DNA of 64,000 nucleotides from Methylibium sp. NZG (GTDB lineage: Bacteria > Pseudomonadota > Gammaproteobacteria > Burkholderiales > Burkholderiaceae_C). Numbering within the stretch: the stretch's first letter is position 1; each line of letters starts with the position of its first letter. The stretch spans positions 434,001-498,000 of the forward strand of contig LGRD01000002.1 in assembly GCA_001263235.1 (NCBI GenBank), written 5' to 3'. Below, one piece after another: positions 25,587 through 37,308 of the stretch. Under the pieces are notes generated by a model that was not told the origin of the DNA, made no database searches, and worked only from the letters and a program-made list of their open reading frames with translations. A program made the translations under genes and the position numbers.

Positions 25587-26936
25587 ATGGCCGGCCACTC
25601 AGACCCTGGCTTCGACACGCTCGCATTGCACGCCGGCGCCGCGCCCGACCCGGCGACCGGCGCACGCGCCGTGCCCATCCACCTGAGCACGTCGTTCGTG
25701 TTCGAGAACAGCGAGCACGCGGCGTCGCTGTTCAACATGGAGCGCTCGGGGCATGTGTACAGCCGTATCAGCAACCCGACGAACGCGGTGCTGGAAGAGC
25801 GCGTGGCCGCACTCGAAGGCGGCGTGGGCGCCATCACCACGGCCAGCGGGCAGGCCGCGCTGCACCTGGCCATTTGCACGCTGGCGGGCGCGGGCTCGCA
25901 CATCGTGGCAAGCAGCGCGCTGTACGGTGGCTCGCACAACCTGCTGCACTACACGCTGGCGCGCTTCGGCATTGCCACCACGTTCGTGAAGCCGGGCGAC
26001 GTGGATGCGTGGCGAGCGGCCATTCGGCCCGAGACGAAGTTGCTGTTCGGCGAGACGCTGGGCAACCCCGGTTTGGACGTGCTCGACATCCCCACGATCT
26101 CGGCCATCGCCCACGAGCACGGCCTGCCGCTGCTGGTGGACAGCACCTTCACCACGCCGTACCTGATGAAGCCGTTCGATCTGGGCGCCGACCTGGTGTA
26201 CCACTCGGCCACGAAGTTTTTGTCGGGCCACGGCACGGTGATCGGCGGTGTGCTGGTGGACAGTGGGCAGTTTGATTGGGCCCGGTCGAATCGCTTCCCT
26301 GAACTGAGCCAACCGTACAGCGGCTTCCACAACATGGTGTTCGCAGAAGAAAGCACCATCGGCGCGTTTCTGCTGCGCGCACGCCGCGAGGGCCTGCGCG
26401 ACTTCGGCGCGTGCATGAGCCCGCACACCGCGTGGCTCATCCTGCAAGGCGTGGAGACGCTGTCGCTGCGCATGGCGCGGCATGTGGAGAACACGCGCAA
26501 GGTGGTGGCCTTTCTGGCCGCGCAAAAGATGATCGAGAGCGTGGGCTACCCCGAACTCGCAGGCCACCCCAGCCATGCGTTGGCCAAGAAGCTGCTGCCC
26601 AAAGGCTGCGGCTCGGTGTTCAGCTTCAACCTGCGCGGCTCGCGCGCGCAGGGCAAGGCCTTCATCGAAGCGCTGAAGATCTTCTCGCACCTGGCCAACG
26701 TGGGCGACTGCCGCTCGCTCGTGATCCACCCCGCGTCGACCACGCATTTCCGCATGGACGACGCGGCGCTGTCCTCGGCGGGCATCACGCCGGGGACGAT
26801 TCGCCTGTCGATCGGGTTGGAAGAAGCCGACGATCTGATCGACGACTTGAAGCGCGCGTTGAAGGTCGCCGAGAAGGCAACAGCCACTGCGTCGCCGACA
26901 CCGGCACCGTCAGCGGTCGGGAAGGCAGGTGCGTGA
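25587..26936 (+). CDS. metY: O-acetylhomoserine aminocarboxypropyltransferase
   Basis: 449 residues from ATG 25587; the frame is open upstream but conserved sequence begins here (FDTLALHAG). A Cys/Met-metabolism PLP enzyme: Schiff-base lysine K210 in YHSATKFLSGHG, D185 in LLVDSTFTT and Y58 in GHVYSRISNPT. The C-terminal NVGDCRSLVIHPASTTH is typical of MetY rather than MetB or MetZ. It makes homocysteine from O-acetylhomoserine and sulfide. Its TGA shares a base with the next ATG (TGATG), so the hydrolase is translationally coupled. I saw no SAM riboswitch in the leader. Confidence 0.9.
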   Translation: MAGHSDPGFDTLALHAGAAPDPATGARAVPIHLSTSFVFENSEHAASLFNMERSGHVYSRISNPTNAVLEERVAALEGGVGAITTASGQAALHLAICTLAGAGSHIVASSALYGGSHNLLHYTLARFGIATTFVKPGDVDAWRAAIRPETKLLFGETLGNPGLDVLDIPTISAIAHEHGLPLLVDSTFTTPYLMKPFDLGADLVYHSATKFLSGHGTVIGGVLVDSGQFDWARSNRFPELSQPYSGFHNMVFAEESTIGAFLLRARREGLRDFGACMSPHTAWLILQGVETLSLRMARHVENTRKVVAFLAAQKMIESVGYPELAGHPSHALAKKLLPKGCGSVFSFNLRGSRAQGKAFIEALKIFSHLANVGDCRSLVIHPASTTHFRMDDAALSSAGITPGTIRLSIGLEEADDLIDDLKRALKVAEKATATASPTPAPSAVGKAGA

Positions 26937-27748
26937 TGGAACTGCATGTCGCCACCCCCACCGGCACGCACACCGCCTACGCCTACACCGGCGGCAAACC
27001 GTTCGACCCCACCCTGCCCTGCATCGTCTTCATCCACGGCGCGCTGCACGACCACAGCGCGTGGACGCTGCTGTCACGCTGGTTCGCCCACCGCGGCCAC
27101 GCCGTGCTCGCGGTCGACCTGCCCGGCCACGGCCGCAGCGAAGGCCCGCCGCTTGCGAGCGTCGAAGCTCTCGCCGACTGGACGCTTGCGCTGCTCGACG
27201 CCGCCGACGTGCAACAAGCCGCCCTCGTCGGCCACAGCATGGGCTCGCTGATCGCACTCGAAGCCGCAGCGCGCGCGCCCGAGCGCATCACCCGCCTGGC
27301 CATGCTCGGCACCGCCTACCCGATGAAGGTGAGCGACGCGCTGCTGAACACGGCGCTTGAGAACCCGCTGAAGGCGATCGACATGGTGAATGCGTTCTCC
27401 ATCTCCACCACCGCCTCCAAACCCTCGTACCCCGGCCCCGGCATGTGGGTACACGGCAGCAACCGCGCGCTGATGCGGCGGACGCAAGCCGGGCAGACGG
27501 CGGTGAACCTGTTTCACCTGGACTTCAGCGTGTGCAACCAGTACGCGAACGGGCTGCAGGCGGCGGCGTTGGTTCGCTGCCCGGTGACGTTCGTGCTGGG
27601 CAAGTCGGATCAGATGACGTCGCCGAAGCTGACGGGCGAACTGGCCGCGGCGCTGAAGGGGCGGGTGGTGATGGTGGAGGCTGGGCACCACATGATGGCG
27701 GAGGCGCCGGATGCGGTGTTGGGGGCGGTTCGAACAGCGGTGGGTTGA
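26936..27748 (+). CDS. Alpha/beta hydrolase
   Basis: 270 residues. Oxyanion region FIHGALHDHSAW (33-44), nucleophile S101 in GHSMGS, acidic residue in VLGKSDQMTS and catalytic histidine in VEAGHHMMAEAPD. The fold is that of small esterases and haloalkane-dehalogenase-like enzymes; no cap motif tells the substrate. It overlaps metY by one base. An activity in homoserine-ester or thioester metabolism is conceivable from context but unproven. Confidence 0.85.
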   Translation: MELHVATPTGTHTAYAYTGGKPFDPTLPCIVFIHGALHDHSAWTLLSRWFAHRGHAVLAVDLPGHGRSEGPPLASVEALADWTLALLDAADVQQAALVGHSMGSLIALEAAARAPERITRLAMLGTAYPMKVSDALLNTALENPLKAIDMVNAFSISTTASKPSYPGPGMWVHGSNRALMRRTQAGQTAVNLFHLDFSVCNQYANGLQAAALVRCPVTFVLGKSDQMTSPKLTGELAAALKGRVVMVEAGHHMMAEAPDAVLGAVRTAVG

Positions 27749-27805
27749 CGCCCGAGTTGGCCAAGGAAGATGGTTCGTCTTGGCGGCATTGGGATTGCTC
27801 CTGAC

Positions 27806-28021
27806 TCACCCTGCCCGGTCAAGCTTGTCGAGCAAACTCAACGCCCGCTTGGGGTTGCCCCGGGCTGCGCGAGTTTCGAAGCGAACCCGAGCGTCGTAGT
27901 TTGCCAGTGCGACGGTTGCAAGTTCGTCCATCAGCTTGTTGATGCTGATCGAGTTGGACCGAGCCAAGGCCTTCAGGCGCTCGTGCTTGTCGTCGGGCAG
28001 GCGGATCGTCAAGGTGGACAT
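27806..28021 (-). CDS. Ribbon-helix-helix antitoxin
   Basis: 71 residues from ATG 28021. MSTLTIRLPDDKHERLKALA is a standard RHH DNA-binding N-terminus, followed by a helix that would dimerise and a basic tail that would wrap the toxin. It overlaps the end of the PIN gene by 13 bp, so it is translated after the toxin. Presumed role: neutralise the PIN RNase and repress the operon. Confidence 0.83.
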   Translation of the reverse strand: MSTLTIRLPDDKHERLKALARSNSISINKLMDELATVALANYDARVRFETRAARGNPKRALSLLDKLDRAG

Positions 28022-28443
28022 GGAAACACCTCCAGGCATTGCTCAGGGGTCAGGACTTTGAGCGAGGGAAACTTCAGTTCGCCGCGCGACACATCGCGCA
28101 AGTTTCGCGTCACGATGGCCTCGGCTTGCGCCGCAACTGCCAGTTCGATCAGGTGGTTGTCGGCTTCATCCGGCAAGTTCGGTCGCCAGGCGTAAAACAC
28201 CTCGACCCACCGGCATCGATTCAAGAAGCCATCGAACACTTCACTTCGCTCCTTCGGTGACAGAACGGAGTCGGCAAACGGATCGGCACGACCGAGAACA
28301 TCCTCGTACTCGGCAAGCAACGCAGGCCCCAGCACTGGCTGGTACTGCGACTTCAAGCAAGCCCGAAAGACAGCGCGGGCGCTGCCACCGCCTCGCAGCA
28401 GCGCGGCGACCAGGATGTTGGTGTCCAGAACCAAAGTCAGCAT
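28009..28443 (-). CDS. PIN-domain toxin
   Basis: 144 residues from ATG 28443. PIN-family RNase fold with acidic metal ligands in LVLDTNILVAAL (D6), an E in LLAEYEDVL, DEADNH (around 95) and a final acidic position near RNLRD. It belongs to the group annotated as putative toxin component, PIN family (COG1569). Toxin first and antitoxin second is the reverse of the classical order but common in this group. Expected action: cleavage of tRNA or mRNA. Confidence 0.83.
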   Translation of the reverse strand: MLTLVLDTNILVAALLRGGGSARAVFRACLKSQYQPVLGPALLAEYEDVLGRADPFADSVLSPKERSEVFDGFLNRCRWVEVFYAWRPNLPDEADNHLIELAVAAQAEAIVTRNLRDVSRGELKFPSLKVLTPEQCLEVFPCPP

Positions 28444-28491
28444 CGGCAGAAATGATAGCGTATGTGCTGTCACCCTGGGAGCCAACAGCGC

Positions 28492-29742
28492 TCACCGCGC
28501 CATCAACTCCCTCACCGTCATCTCATCAAACCCCGCTCGCTTCCAGAACGCCCCCATCGCCGCCGCAGGCTCCACCAGCAACTGCGCGAGCAGCGGTTTG
28601 GCGAGCGTGGTGTCCGGGTCGCACAGCAGCACATAGCGCGCGTTGCCGGCTTCGTCGAGCAAGCCCACCCAGTCGATCGCGACCAGCGTGTCGAGGATCG
28701 GCTCGATCTGGAGTGGGTCGGTGCGCAGGGTCTGCGCCAGCTCGCTGGCGTTCAAGCCCCGCCCCGGCTGAGCCTGCGCCGCGGCCAACTGCCGCAGCAC
28801 CACCACCGCCAGATGAAACTTTGATCCCGGCGTGTCGGGCCAGCGCGCCACGCGCATCTGCAGGCTGGGGGCGTAAGCGGCGATGACGGCGCCGAGCAGC
28901 ACGATCACCCAGCCGAGGTAGATCCACACCAGAAAGATCGGCACGGTGGCGAAGGCGCCGTACACCACGGCGAAGGTGGGCACCTGGCGCAGGTACCAGC
29001 CGAGGAGCATCTTGGCCAGGTCGAAGCCGGCGGCCACGAAGATGCCGCCGGTGATGGCATGGCGCCAGCGCACGTGCGTGTTGGGCACATAGTGGAACAG
29101 CGCGGCCATGCCGGCGGCGAGCAGCGAGAACTCGATGACGTTGAGCAGCAGGCTCACCCCGCCCGGCAGCGCACCGACGAGGCCCTTGGAGGCCGACACC
29201 ACATACGGCGTGAGGCTCAGGCTCACGCCCAGCACCAGCGGCCCGAGCGTGGCGCCGGCCCAGTAGACGAGCACGCGCTGCGCGATGGGCCGCGGCGTGC
29301 GCACGCGCCAAATGGCGTTGAGCGTGCGGTCGATCGTCAACATCAGCGCGAGCGCGGTGACGACCAAAAACGCGAGGCCTGCAGTACCGAGCCGGCTGGA
29401 CTTGGACGCGAACTGCGTCAGCGCGGCCAGCACCGGCTTTGCGATGCCGTCGGGCACCAGGCTTTGCAGGAAGTAGGTCTGCAGCGAAGTCTGGAAACCC
29501 GCGAACATCGGGAAGGCGGAGAAGACGGCCAGCATCACGGTGACGAGCGGCACCAGCGCAATCAGCGTGGTGAAGGTGAGGCTGCTGGCGGTGATGCCGA
29601 GGCGGTCTTCGCGGAAGCGCAAGCGCAGCGTCTTCAGCGTGTCGAGCCAGGGCCACGTCTGCAAGGTTTGCAGCAGGCTGGCCACATGCTCTTGCCACGC
29701 AGCCACGAAGCGGGCCGGCGCGCGGCGGGTCGGCTGGTTCAT
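28492..29742 (-). CDS. YihY/BrkB-family inner-membrane protein
   Basis: 416 residues from ATG 29742; ATG 29751 adds three residues and cannot be excluded. Six membrane helices begin after RFREDRLGITASSLTFTTLIALVPLV (about residue 46), the hallmark of the family once called ribonuclease BN. A cytoplasmic C-terminal domain (about 300-416) looks like a winged helix. Function is not established in any member. Divergent from DUF2069 with 20 bp between the starts. Confidence 0.88.
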   Translation of the reverse strand: MNQPTRRAPARFVAAWQEHVASLLQTLQTWPWLDTLKTLRLRFREDRLGITASSLTFTTLIALVPLVTVMLAVFSAFPMFAGFQTSLQTYFLQSLVPDGIAKPVLAALTQFASKSSRLGTAGLAFLVVTALALMLTIDRTLNAIWRVRTPRPIAQRVLVYWAGATLGPLVLGVSLSLTPYVVSASKGLVGALPGGVSLLLNVIEFSLLAAGMAALFHYVPNTHVRWRHAITGGIFVAAGFDLAKMLLGWYLRQVPTFAVVYGAFATVPIFLVWIYLGWVIVLLGAVIAAYAPSLQMRVARWPDTPGSKFHLAVVVLRQLAAAQAQPGRGLNASELAQTLRTDPLQIEPILDTLVAIDWVGLLDEAGNARYVLLCDPDTTLAKPLLAQLLVEPAAAMGAFWKRAGFDEMTVRELMAR

Positions 29743-29762
29743 TGCTGGCATGATAGCCAGCG

Positions 29763-30161
29763 ATGAATTCGACCCGCTCTGCCTCGCTGCCCGCCGCCCC
29801 GCCCCCCGCCGTCGCGTGGACCCGTGTGATGGCCGTGGCCAGCCTGCTCGGGCTGATCGCGCTCGGCCTGGCGTGGGAGTTGTGGCTCGCGCCCACCGGC
29901 CGCGGCACGCTGGCGCTGAAGGTGCTGCCGCTGGCACTGCCACTCGCGGGCTTGCTGAAGAACCGCATGTACACCTACCGCTGGGTCAGCCTGCTGGTGT
30001 GGTTGTACTTCACCGAAGGCGTGGTGCGCGCATTCGGCGATGGCGGCTTGAGCGCCGTGCTGGCAATGGTCCAGGTGGTGCTGTGCCTGGTGCTGTTCAC
30101 TGCGTGCGCGCTGCACGTGCGGTGGCGGTTGAAGAACGCCAAGCTGAGCGCCGCCGCATGA
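29763..30161 (+). CDS. DUF2069 membrane protein
   Basis: 132 residues with four predicted membrane helices (about 20-42, 50-66, 72-90, 97-118) and the family segment LLKNRMYTYRWVSLLVWLYFTEGVVRA. Function unknown across the family. Its TGA overlaps the ATG of the oxidase gene (ATGA), so the two are co-translated. Confidence 0.85.
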   Translation: MNSTRSASLPAAPPPAVAWTRVMAVASLLGLIALGLAWELWLAPTGRGTLALKVLPLALPLAGLLKNRMYTYRWVSLLVWLYFTEGVVRAFGDGGLSAVLAMVQVVLCLVLFTACALHVRWRLKNAKLSAAA

Positions 30162-31579
30162 GCTTGAATGGCGGCTTGGTCTGGGCGCTGACGCAGGCCG
30201 TGGGGCCGGCCCACGTGCTGACCGACGGCGACCTGTCGGCCTTTGAAGTCGACTGGCGCAAGCGCTGGTTCGGCAAGGCACTCGCCGTCGTGCGGCCGGG
30301 ATCGACGGCGGAGGTGGCAGCCGTCGTCCAGGCCTGCAAGGCGCACGGCACGTGCCTGGTGCCGCAAGGCGGCAACACCGGGCTGGTGGGTGCGTCGGGG
30401 CCCGACGCGAGCGGCACGCAGGTGGTGCTGAGCCTGGGCCGCATGAACCGCGTGCGCGGCATCGACGCTGCCAACCTGACGATGACGGTGGACGCAGGTT
30501 GCGTGCTGCAGGCGGTGCAAGAAGCGGCGGCCGCGCAAGGCCTGCTGTTCCCGCTGAGTCTGGCCGCAGAAGGCAGCTGCACCATCGGCGGCAACCTGGC
30601 CACCAACGCCGGCGGCACGCAGGTGCTGCGCTTCGGCAACGCACGCGAGTTGTGCCTGGGCCTGGAGGTGGTGACGGCCGACGGCGACGTGTGGGACGGC
30701 CTGAGCGGCCTGCGCAAGGACAACACCGGCTACGACCTGCGCGACCTGTTCATCGGCAGCGAAGGCACACTGGGCATCATCACCGGCGCCACACTCAAGC
30801 TTTACCCGCAGCCCGCCGCGGTGACGACGGCGCTGGCCGCGGTGCCGTCGATGGGGTCGGCCGTCGGCCTGTTGCAACTCGCGCAGGCGCGGCTCGGGCC
30901 GGGGTTGACCGGCTTTGAGGTGATGGGCGAGTTTGCGCTCGGCCTCGTGCGAAAGCACTTCCCGCAGTTGCCACAACCGCTGCCGCCGGCGCCGTGGACA
31001 GTGCTGCTGGAGCAGTCGGATTGCGAAAGCGCCGAACACGCCACGGCCTTGTTCGAAGCGCTGCTGGAGGCGGCGCTGGAGCGCGGGCTGATCACCGATG
31101 CGGCAGTGGCCGCGAGCACGCAGCAGTCGAACAACCTGTGGCATTTGCGCGAGTCGATCCCGCTCGCGCAGAGTCTGGAGGGGCTCAATATCAAACACGA
31201 CATCTCGGTGCCAGTGTCGAAGATCCCCGCCTTCGTCGCCGCCACCGACGCGGCGCTGGAGCGCGCCTTCCCCGGCGTGCGCCTGGTCGACTTCGGCCAC
31301 CTCGGCGACGGCAACCTGCACTACAACGTGCAGGCGCCGATGGGTCAGGCAGCGGCCGACTTTTTGCGCGATTGCGAGAAAGCAGTCAACGCGATCGTCT
31401 ACGACGCGGTGTGCGCGCAGGGGGGCTCGATCTCGGCCGAGCACGGCATCGGCATGCTCAAGCGCGACGAACTGGTCAAGCGCAAGTCGCCGGTGGCGTT
31501 GCAGATGATGCGCGCCATCAAGCAGGCGCTCGACCCGGCGGGGCGCTTGAACCCGGGGCGCGTGCTCCAGACTGACTGA
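30158..31579 (+). CDS. FAD-linked oxidase (GlcD / D-2-hydroxyacid dehydrogenase type)
   Basis: 473 residues from ATG 30158. PCMH-type FAD domain: LVPQGGNTGLVGAS (about 64-77), EGSCTIGGNLATNAGG and DLFIGSEGTLGIITG. The C-terminal lobe holds the metal/substrate residues in FGHLGDGNLHYNV and the final SAEHGIGMLKRDEL. The enzyme oxidises a 2-hydroxy acid such as D-lactate, glycolate or D-2-hydroxyglutarate; the exact substrate cannot be read from sequence. The stop is 3 bp from the convergent DUF1178 stop. Confidence 0.9.
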   Translation: MSLNGGLVWALTQAVGPAHVLTDGDLSAFEVDWRKRWFGKALAVVRPGSTAEVAAVVQACKAHGTCLVPQGGNTGLVGASGPDASGTQVVLSLGRMNRVRGIDAANLTMTVDAGCVLQAVQEAAAAQGLLFPLSLAAEGSCTIGGNLATNAGGTQVLRFGNARELCLGLEVVTADGDVWDGLSGLRKDNTGYDLRDLFIGSEGTLGIITGATLKLYPQPAAVTTALAAVPSMGSAVGLLQLAQARLGPGLTGFEVMGEFALGLVRKHFPQLPQPLPPAPWTVLLEQSDCESAEHATALFEALLEAALERGLITDAAVAASTQQSNNLWHLRESIPLAQSLEGLNIKHDISVPVSKIPAFVAATDAALERAFPGVRLVDFGHLGDGNLHYNVQAPMGQAAADFLRDCEKAVNAIVYDAVCAQGGSISAEHGIGMLKRDELVKRKSPVALQMMRAIKQALDPAGRLNPGRVLQTD

Positions 31580-31582
31580 AGC

Positions 31583-32029
31583 CTACTGAACCGGGCCTTT
31601 CAACGCTGCTGGCACCGGAACCGCCGTGACCTCGATGCCTTCTTCGCGCAACGCCTCGGCGTCTTCGCGCGAGGCTTGGCCGCGTATGCCCCGCTCCTGC
31701 GCTTCACCATAGTGGATGCGGCGCGCCTCTTCAGGGAATCGCTCGCCCACATCCTCGGTGTTGTCCATCAGGTGGCGCACCGTCTGCATCCACTTCGATT
31801 GGCGCAAGGCTGCCTCGGTCGCCTCGCCGGGCGAACGCGCCGGCTTCGCGTCGTCACGCAGGTTCGATACGTTCAGCCGCGGCGCGCTGGGCAGGCGCGT
31901 CACGGCCTTGTCGGCGCACAGCGGGCACTCGACCAGGCCACGTTCATGCTGTGATTGAAAGTCGTCCTCGGAGTCGAACCAGCCTTCGAACCGGTGGTCG
32001 TGCGCGCATCGGAGGTTGAGGACCTTCAT
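31583..32029 (-). CDS. DUF1178 family protein
   Basis: 148 residues beginning MKVLNLRCAHDHRFEGWFDSEDDF and with a zinc-ribbon-like pair (C8 and the CPLC knuckle around 36-39). The C-terminal half is helical (EEARRIHYGEAQERGIRGQAS). Function unknown. In Burkholderiales this gene normally lies near nuoN, as here. Confidence 0.87.
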   Translation of the reverse strand: MKVLNLRCAHDHRFEGWFDSEDDFQSQHERGLVECPLCADKAVTRLPSAPRLNVSNLRDDAKPARSPGEATEAALRQSKWMQTVRHLMDNTEDVGERFPEEARRIHYGEAQERGIRGQASREDAEALREEGIEVTAVPVPAALKGPVQ

Positions 32030-32100
32030 GCACCCGATTATCGACCGGCTCGTTCACACCGGTGCCCCCAAAGGTCACAGTGCAGCAGGGCGAGATACTC

Positions 32101-32124
32101 ACGCCGTCACGCCGTCACGCCGTC
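32101..32124. repeat. Short 8-bp tandem repeat
   Basis: ACGCCGTC repeated three times in the 164-bp gap between the DUF1178 start and the nuoN stop. Nothing else is visible in that gap. Confidence 0.7.
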
Positions 32125-32193
32125 ATGCCCGCCACGGCGGCAGGCTGCGCGAGGTGAAAGCACTTGGGCCGCGTCAGCGCACGGCCAGGAGCG

Positions 32194-33675
32194 TCACGTC
32201 TCGAAGGCCTTGACGACGGCGCGCGCGCACAGGGCCATGAGGCCGCCTGGCAGCAGGCCAAAGACGAGCACCGCCACGCCGTTGAGCGACATCACGGCGC
32301 GCACATCGCCGGTGCTCACGATGGGGTGGGCGTCTACCGGCTCATCGAAGAACATGATCTTGACCAAGCGCAGGTAGTAGAACGCGCCCACCAACGACAG
32401 CAGCACCGCCACCACCGCCAAGGTGATGTAGCCGGCCACGTTGGTAGACACCAGCGCCTGCAGCACCGACAGCTTGGCGTAGAAGCCCACCGTCGGCGGG
32501 ATGCCGGCGAGCGAGAACATGAAGATCGCCATCACGCCTGCAAACCACGGGCTGCGGCGCGCCAGGCCTTTCAGGTCGTTGATCTCTTCGGCCTCGAAGC
32601 CCTGGCGCGACAGCAGCATGACCATGCCGAACGTGCCCAGCGTCGTCAGCACGTAGGTGACCACATAGAACATCGCCGAGCTGTACGCATTGACGGCCGA
32701 CAGCGTGTTGTTGTTGACCACGCCCGCGCACAGGCCCAGCAGCATGAAGCCCATCTGCGCAATGGTGGAGTAGGCCAGCATGCGCTTCAGGTTGGTCTGC
32801 GCGATGGCCGCCAGGTTGCCCAGCAGCATCGAGCCGACCGACAGCACGATCAGCATCTGCTGCCAATCGACCGCCAGGCCGAGCATGCCTTCGACGAGCA
32901 GGCGGATGGTGATCGCGAACGCCGCCAGCTTGGGCGCCCCACCCAGCAGCAGCGTGACGGCGGTGGGCGCGCCTTGGTACACGTCGGGCACCCACATGTG
33001 GAACGGCACCGCGCCGAGCTTGAAAGCGAGACCCGAGACGACGAACACGGTGCCCAGGATCAAGACGGCCTTGTTGACCTGGCCGGTACCAATGGCTTTG
33101 AAGACCTCGTTCAGGTTCAACGAGCCGGTGGCGCCGTACATCATCGACAGGCCGTACAGCAAGAAGCCACTGGCGAGCGCGCCAAGCACGAAGTACTTCA
33201 TCGCCGCTTCGGTCGCGGCATGGTTGTCACGGCGCAGCGCGACGAGCGCGTACAGGCTCAGCGACATCAGCTCCAGGCCGAGGTAGACGACGAGAAAGTT
33301 GTTCGCCGACACCATCACCAGGATGCCGAGCAGCGAGAACATGCTGAGCGTGAACAGCTCGCCCTTGAGCATGTCGCGCACCGCCGCGTAAGGGCGCGCG
33401 TAGACCAGCGAGATCATCACCGCCACGGTGGCGAAGAAGCCGAGCAGGTGGCCAAGCGGGTCGGCAACGACCATGTTCTGCATCGCGTAGCTGGTCTGCC
33501 CGGCGTTGAAGGCCATCAGGTGCAGCACGGCCACGGCGGCGAGCGAGGCCTGCGTGAGCCAATACGTTGGCGTGCGGCGCGGGTCGGTCACCCACAGGTC
33601 GACCAGCGCGACCACGCAGGCCATGGTGAGCAGCACGATCTCGGGGTAGACGGCCGGCCAATTGAACTGATTCAT
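32194..33675 (-). CDS. nuoN: NADH-quinone oxidoreductase subunit N
   Basis: 493 residues, 14 membrane helices, antiporter-like subunit of complex I. The proton-channel signature lysine lies in the region SGLAFKLGAVPFHMWVPDVY. It is the last gene of the nuo operon, 27 bp after nuoM. It helps couple quinone reduction to proton export across the inner membrane. Confidence 0.96.
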   Translation of the reverse strand: MNQFNWPAVYPEIVLLTMACVVALVDLWVTDPRRTPTYWLTQASLAAVAVLHLMAFNAGQTSYAMQNMVVADPLGHLLGFFATVAVMISLVYARPYAAVRDMLKGELFTLSMFSLLGILVMVSANNFLVVYLGLELMSLSLYALVALRRDNHAATEAAMKYFVLGALASGFLLYGLSMMYGATGSLNLNEVFKAIGTGQVNKAVLILGTVFVVSGLAFKLGAVPFHMWVPDVYQGAPTAVTLLLGGAPKLAAFAITIRLLVEGMLGLAVDWQQMLIVLSVGSMLLGNLAAIAQTNLKRMLAYSTIAQMGFMLLGLCAGVVNNNTLSAVNAYSSAMFYVVTYVLTTLGTFGMVMLLSRQGFEAEEINDLKGLARRSPWFAGVMAIFMFSLAGIPPTVGFYAKLSVLQALVSTNVAGYITLAVVAVLLSLVGAFYYLRLVKIMFFDEPVDAHPIVSTGDVRAVMSLNGVAVLVFGLLPGGLMALCARAVVKAFET

Positions 33676-33702
33676 CGTGGGTTTCCTGCAGCGGCCTGTG
33701 AT

Positions 33703-35181
33703 TCAGTTCGTCAGCTTCGACGTGGCCACGTGCTTGAGCAACTCGGTGACGGACACATGCATCACGTCGGTGAACGGTTTCGGGTACAGACCCATCCACA
33801 GCACCGCCACGGCCAGCACGGCGAGCATGAAGAACTCGCGCGCGTTGATGTCGGTCAGCGCCGCGACGTGCTTGTTGGCGACCGCGCCGAAGTAGACACG
33901 CTTGACCATCCACAACGTGTATGCGGCGCCGAAGACGAGCGTGGTCGAGGCCAGCAGCGCGATCCAGAAGTTGACCTTGACGGCGCCCAGAATCACCATC
34001 CACTCGCCGACGAAACCGGCCGTGCCGGGCAGCCCGCAATTGGCCATCGCGAACAGCACGGCGAAGGCGGCGAACTTGGGCATGGTGTTGGCCACGCCGC
34101 CGTAGGCCGCGATCTCGCGCGAGTGAACGCGGTCGTACAACACGCCGATGCACAGGAACATCGCGCCCGACACGAAGCCGTGCGAGACCATCTGCACGAT
34201 GCCACCCGACACACCCAGCTCGTTGAACATGAAGAAGCCGAGCGTGACGAAGCCCATGTGCGCAATCGACGAATAGGCCACGAGCTTCTTCATGTCCTGC
34301 TGCACCAGCGCGACGAGGCCGATGTACACCACCGCGATGATCGACAGCGCGACGATCAGCCACGTCCACTGGTGGCTCGCGTCGGGCGTGATCGGCAGCG
34401 AGAAGCGCAGAAAGCCGTAAGCGCCGAGCTTGAGCATGATCGCCGCCAGCACCACCGAGCCGCCGGTGGGCGCCTCGACGTGGGCGTCGGGCAGCCAGGT
34501 GTGCACCGGCCACATCGGCACCTTGACGGCGAACGCGAGCAAGAAGGCAAAGAACAGCAGCGACTGCGCCTCAGCCGCGAGCGGCAGCTTGTGCCACGCC
34601 AGAATGTCGAAGCTGCCGCCCGACTTGAAGTACAGGTAGATCAGCGCGACCAGCATCAACAGCGAACCGGCCAGCGTGTAGAGAAAGAACTTGAACGCCG
34701 CGTAGACGCGGTTGGGCCCGCCCCAAATGCCGATGATGATGTACATCGGGATCAGCGTGGCCTCGAAGAACACATAGAACAGCAGCCCATCGAGCGCGCA
34801 GAACACACCGATCAGCAAGCCCGACAGGATGAGGAACGCGCCCATGTACTGGTGGACGCGGTCGGTGATCACCTCCCACGCCGAGATCACGACGATGACG
34901 GTGATGAACGCGGTGAGCGGCACGAACCACATCGAGATGCCGTCGACGCCGAGGTGGTAGTTGACGTTGAAGCGTTCGATCCAGCCGAGCTTCTCCTGGA
35001 ATTGCATTGCGGCGGTGCCGGTGTCGAAACCGGTGATCAGCGGCAAGGTCACCACGAAGCCGACCACCGCTGCGACCAGCGCGATCCAGCGCACGCTGCC
35101 GGCCTGGCTGTCGCGCCCCAGCGCGAGCAGCACCGCGCCAGAAAGAATCGGCAGCCAGATGGCCAGACTCAACAAACCCAT
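33703..35181 (-). CDS. nuoM: NADH-quinone oxidoreductase subunit M
   Basis: 492 residues, antiporter-like subunit with 14 helices. Conserved FLLAFAVKVPMWPVHTWLPDAHVEAPTGGS carries the channel lysine, and ISAWEV the helix-5 glutamate. It sits 40 bp after nuoL and before nuoN, as in all proteobacterial nuo operons. Confidence 0.96.
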   Translation of the reverse strand: MGLLSLAIWLPILSGAVLLALGRDSQAGSVRWIALVAAVVGFVVTLPLITGFDTGTAAMQFQEKLGWIERFNVNYHLGVDGISMWFVPLTAFITVIVVISAWEVITDRVHQYMGAFLILSGLLIGVFCALDGLLFYVFFEATLIPMYIIIGIWGGPNRVYAAFKFFLYTLAGSLLMLVALIYLYFKSGGSFDILAWHKLPLAAEAQSLLFFAFLLAFAVKVPMWPVHTWLPDAHVEAPTGGSVVLAAIMLKLGAYGFLRFSLPITPDASHQWTWLIVALSIIAVVYIGLVALVQQDMKKLVAYSSIAHMGFVTLGFFMFNELGVSGGIVQMVSHGFVSGAMFLCIGVLYDRVHSREIAAYGGVANTMPKFAAFAVLFAMANCGLPGTAGFVGEWMVILGAVKVNFWIALLASTTLVFGAAYTLWMVKRVYFGAVANKHVAALTDINAREFFMLAVLAVAVLWMGLYPKPFTDVMHVSVTELLKHVATSKLTN

Positions 35182-35221
35182 GTTCTTGTTCTCCGTGCCC
35201 GTGCTCTGTTGCCCAGGCCCA

Positions 35222-37279
<2,058 letters not shown>

Positions 37280-37308
37280 GTTGTTGGGCCAGTGTTGAAA
37301 GAGCCCGC

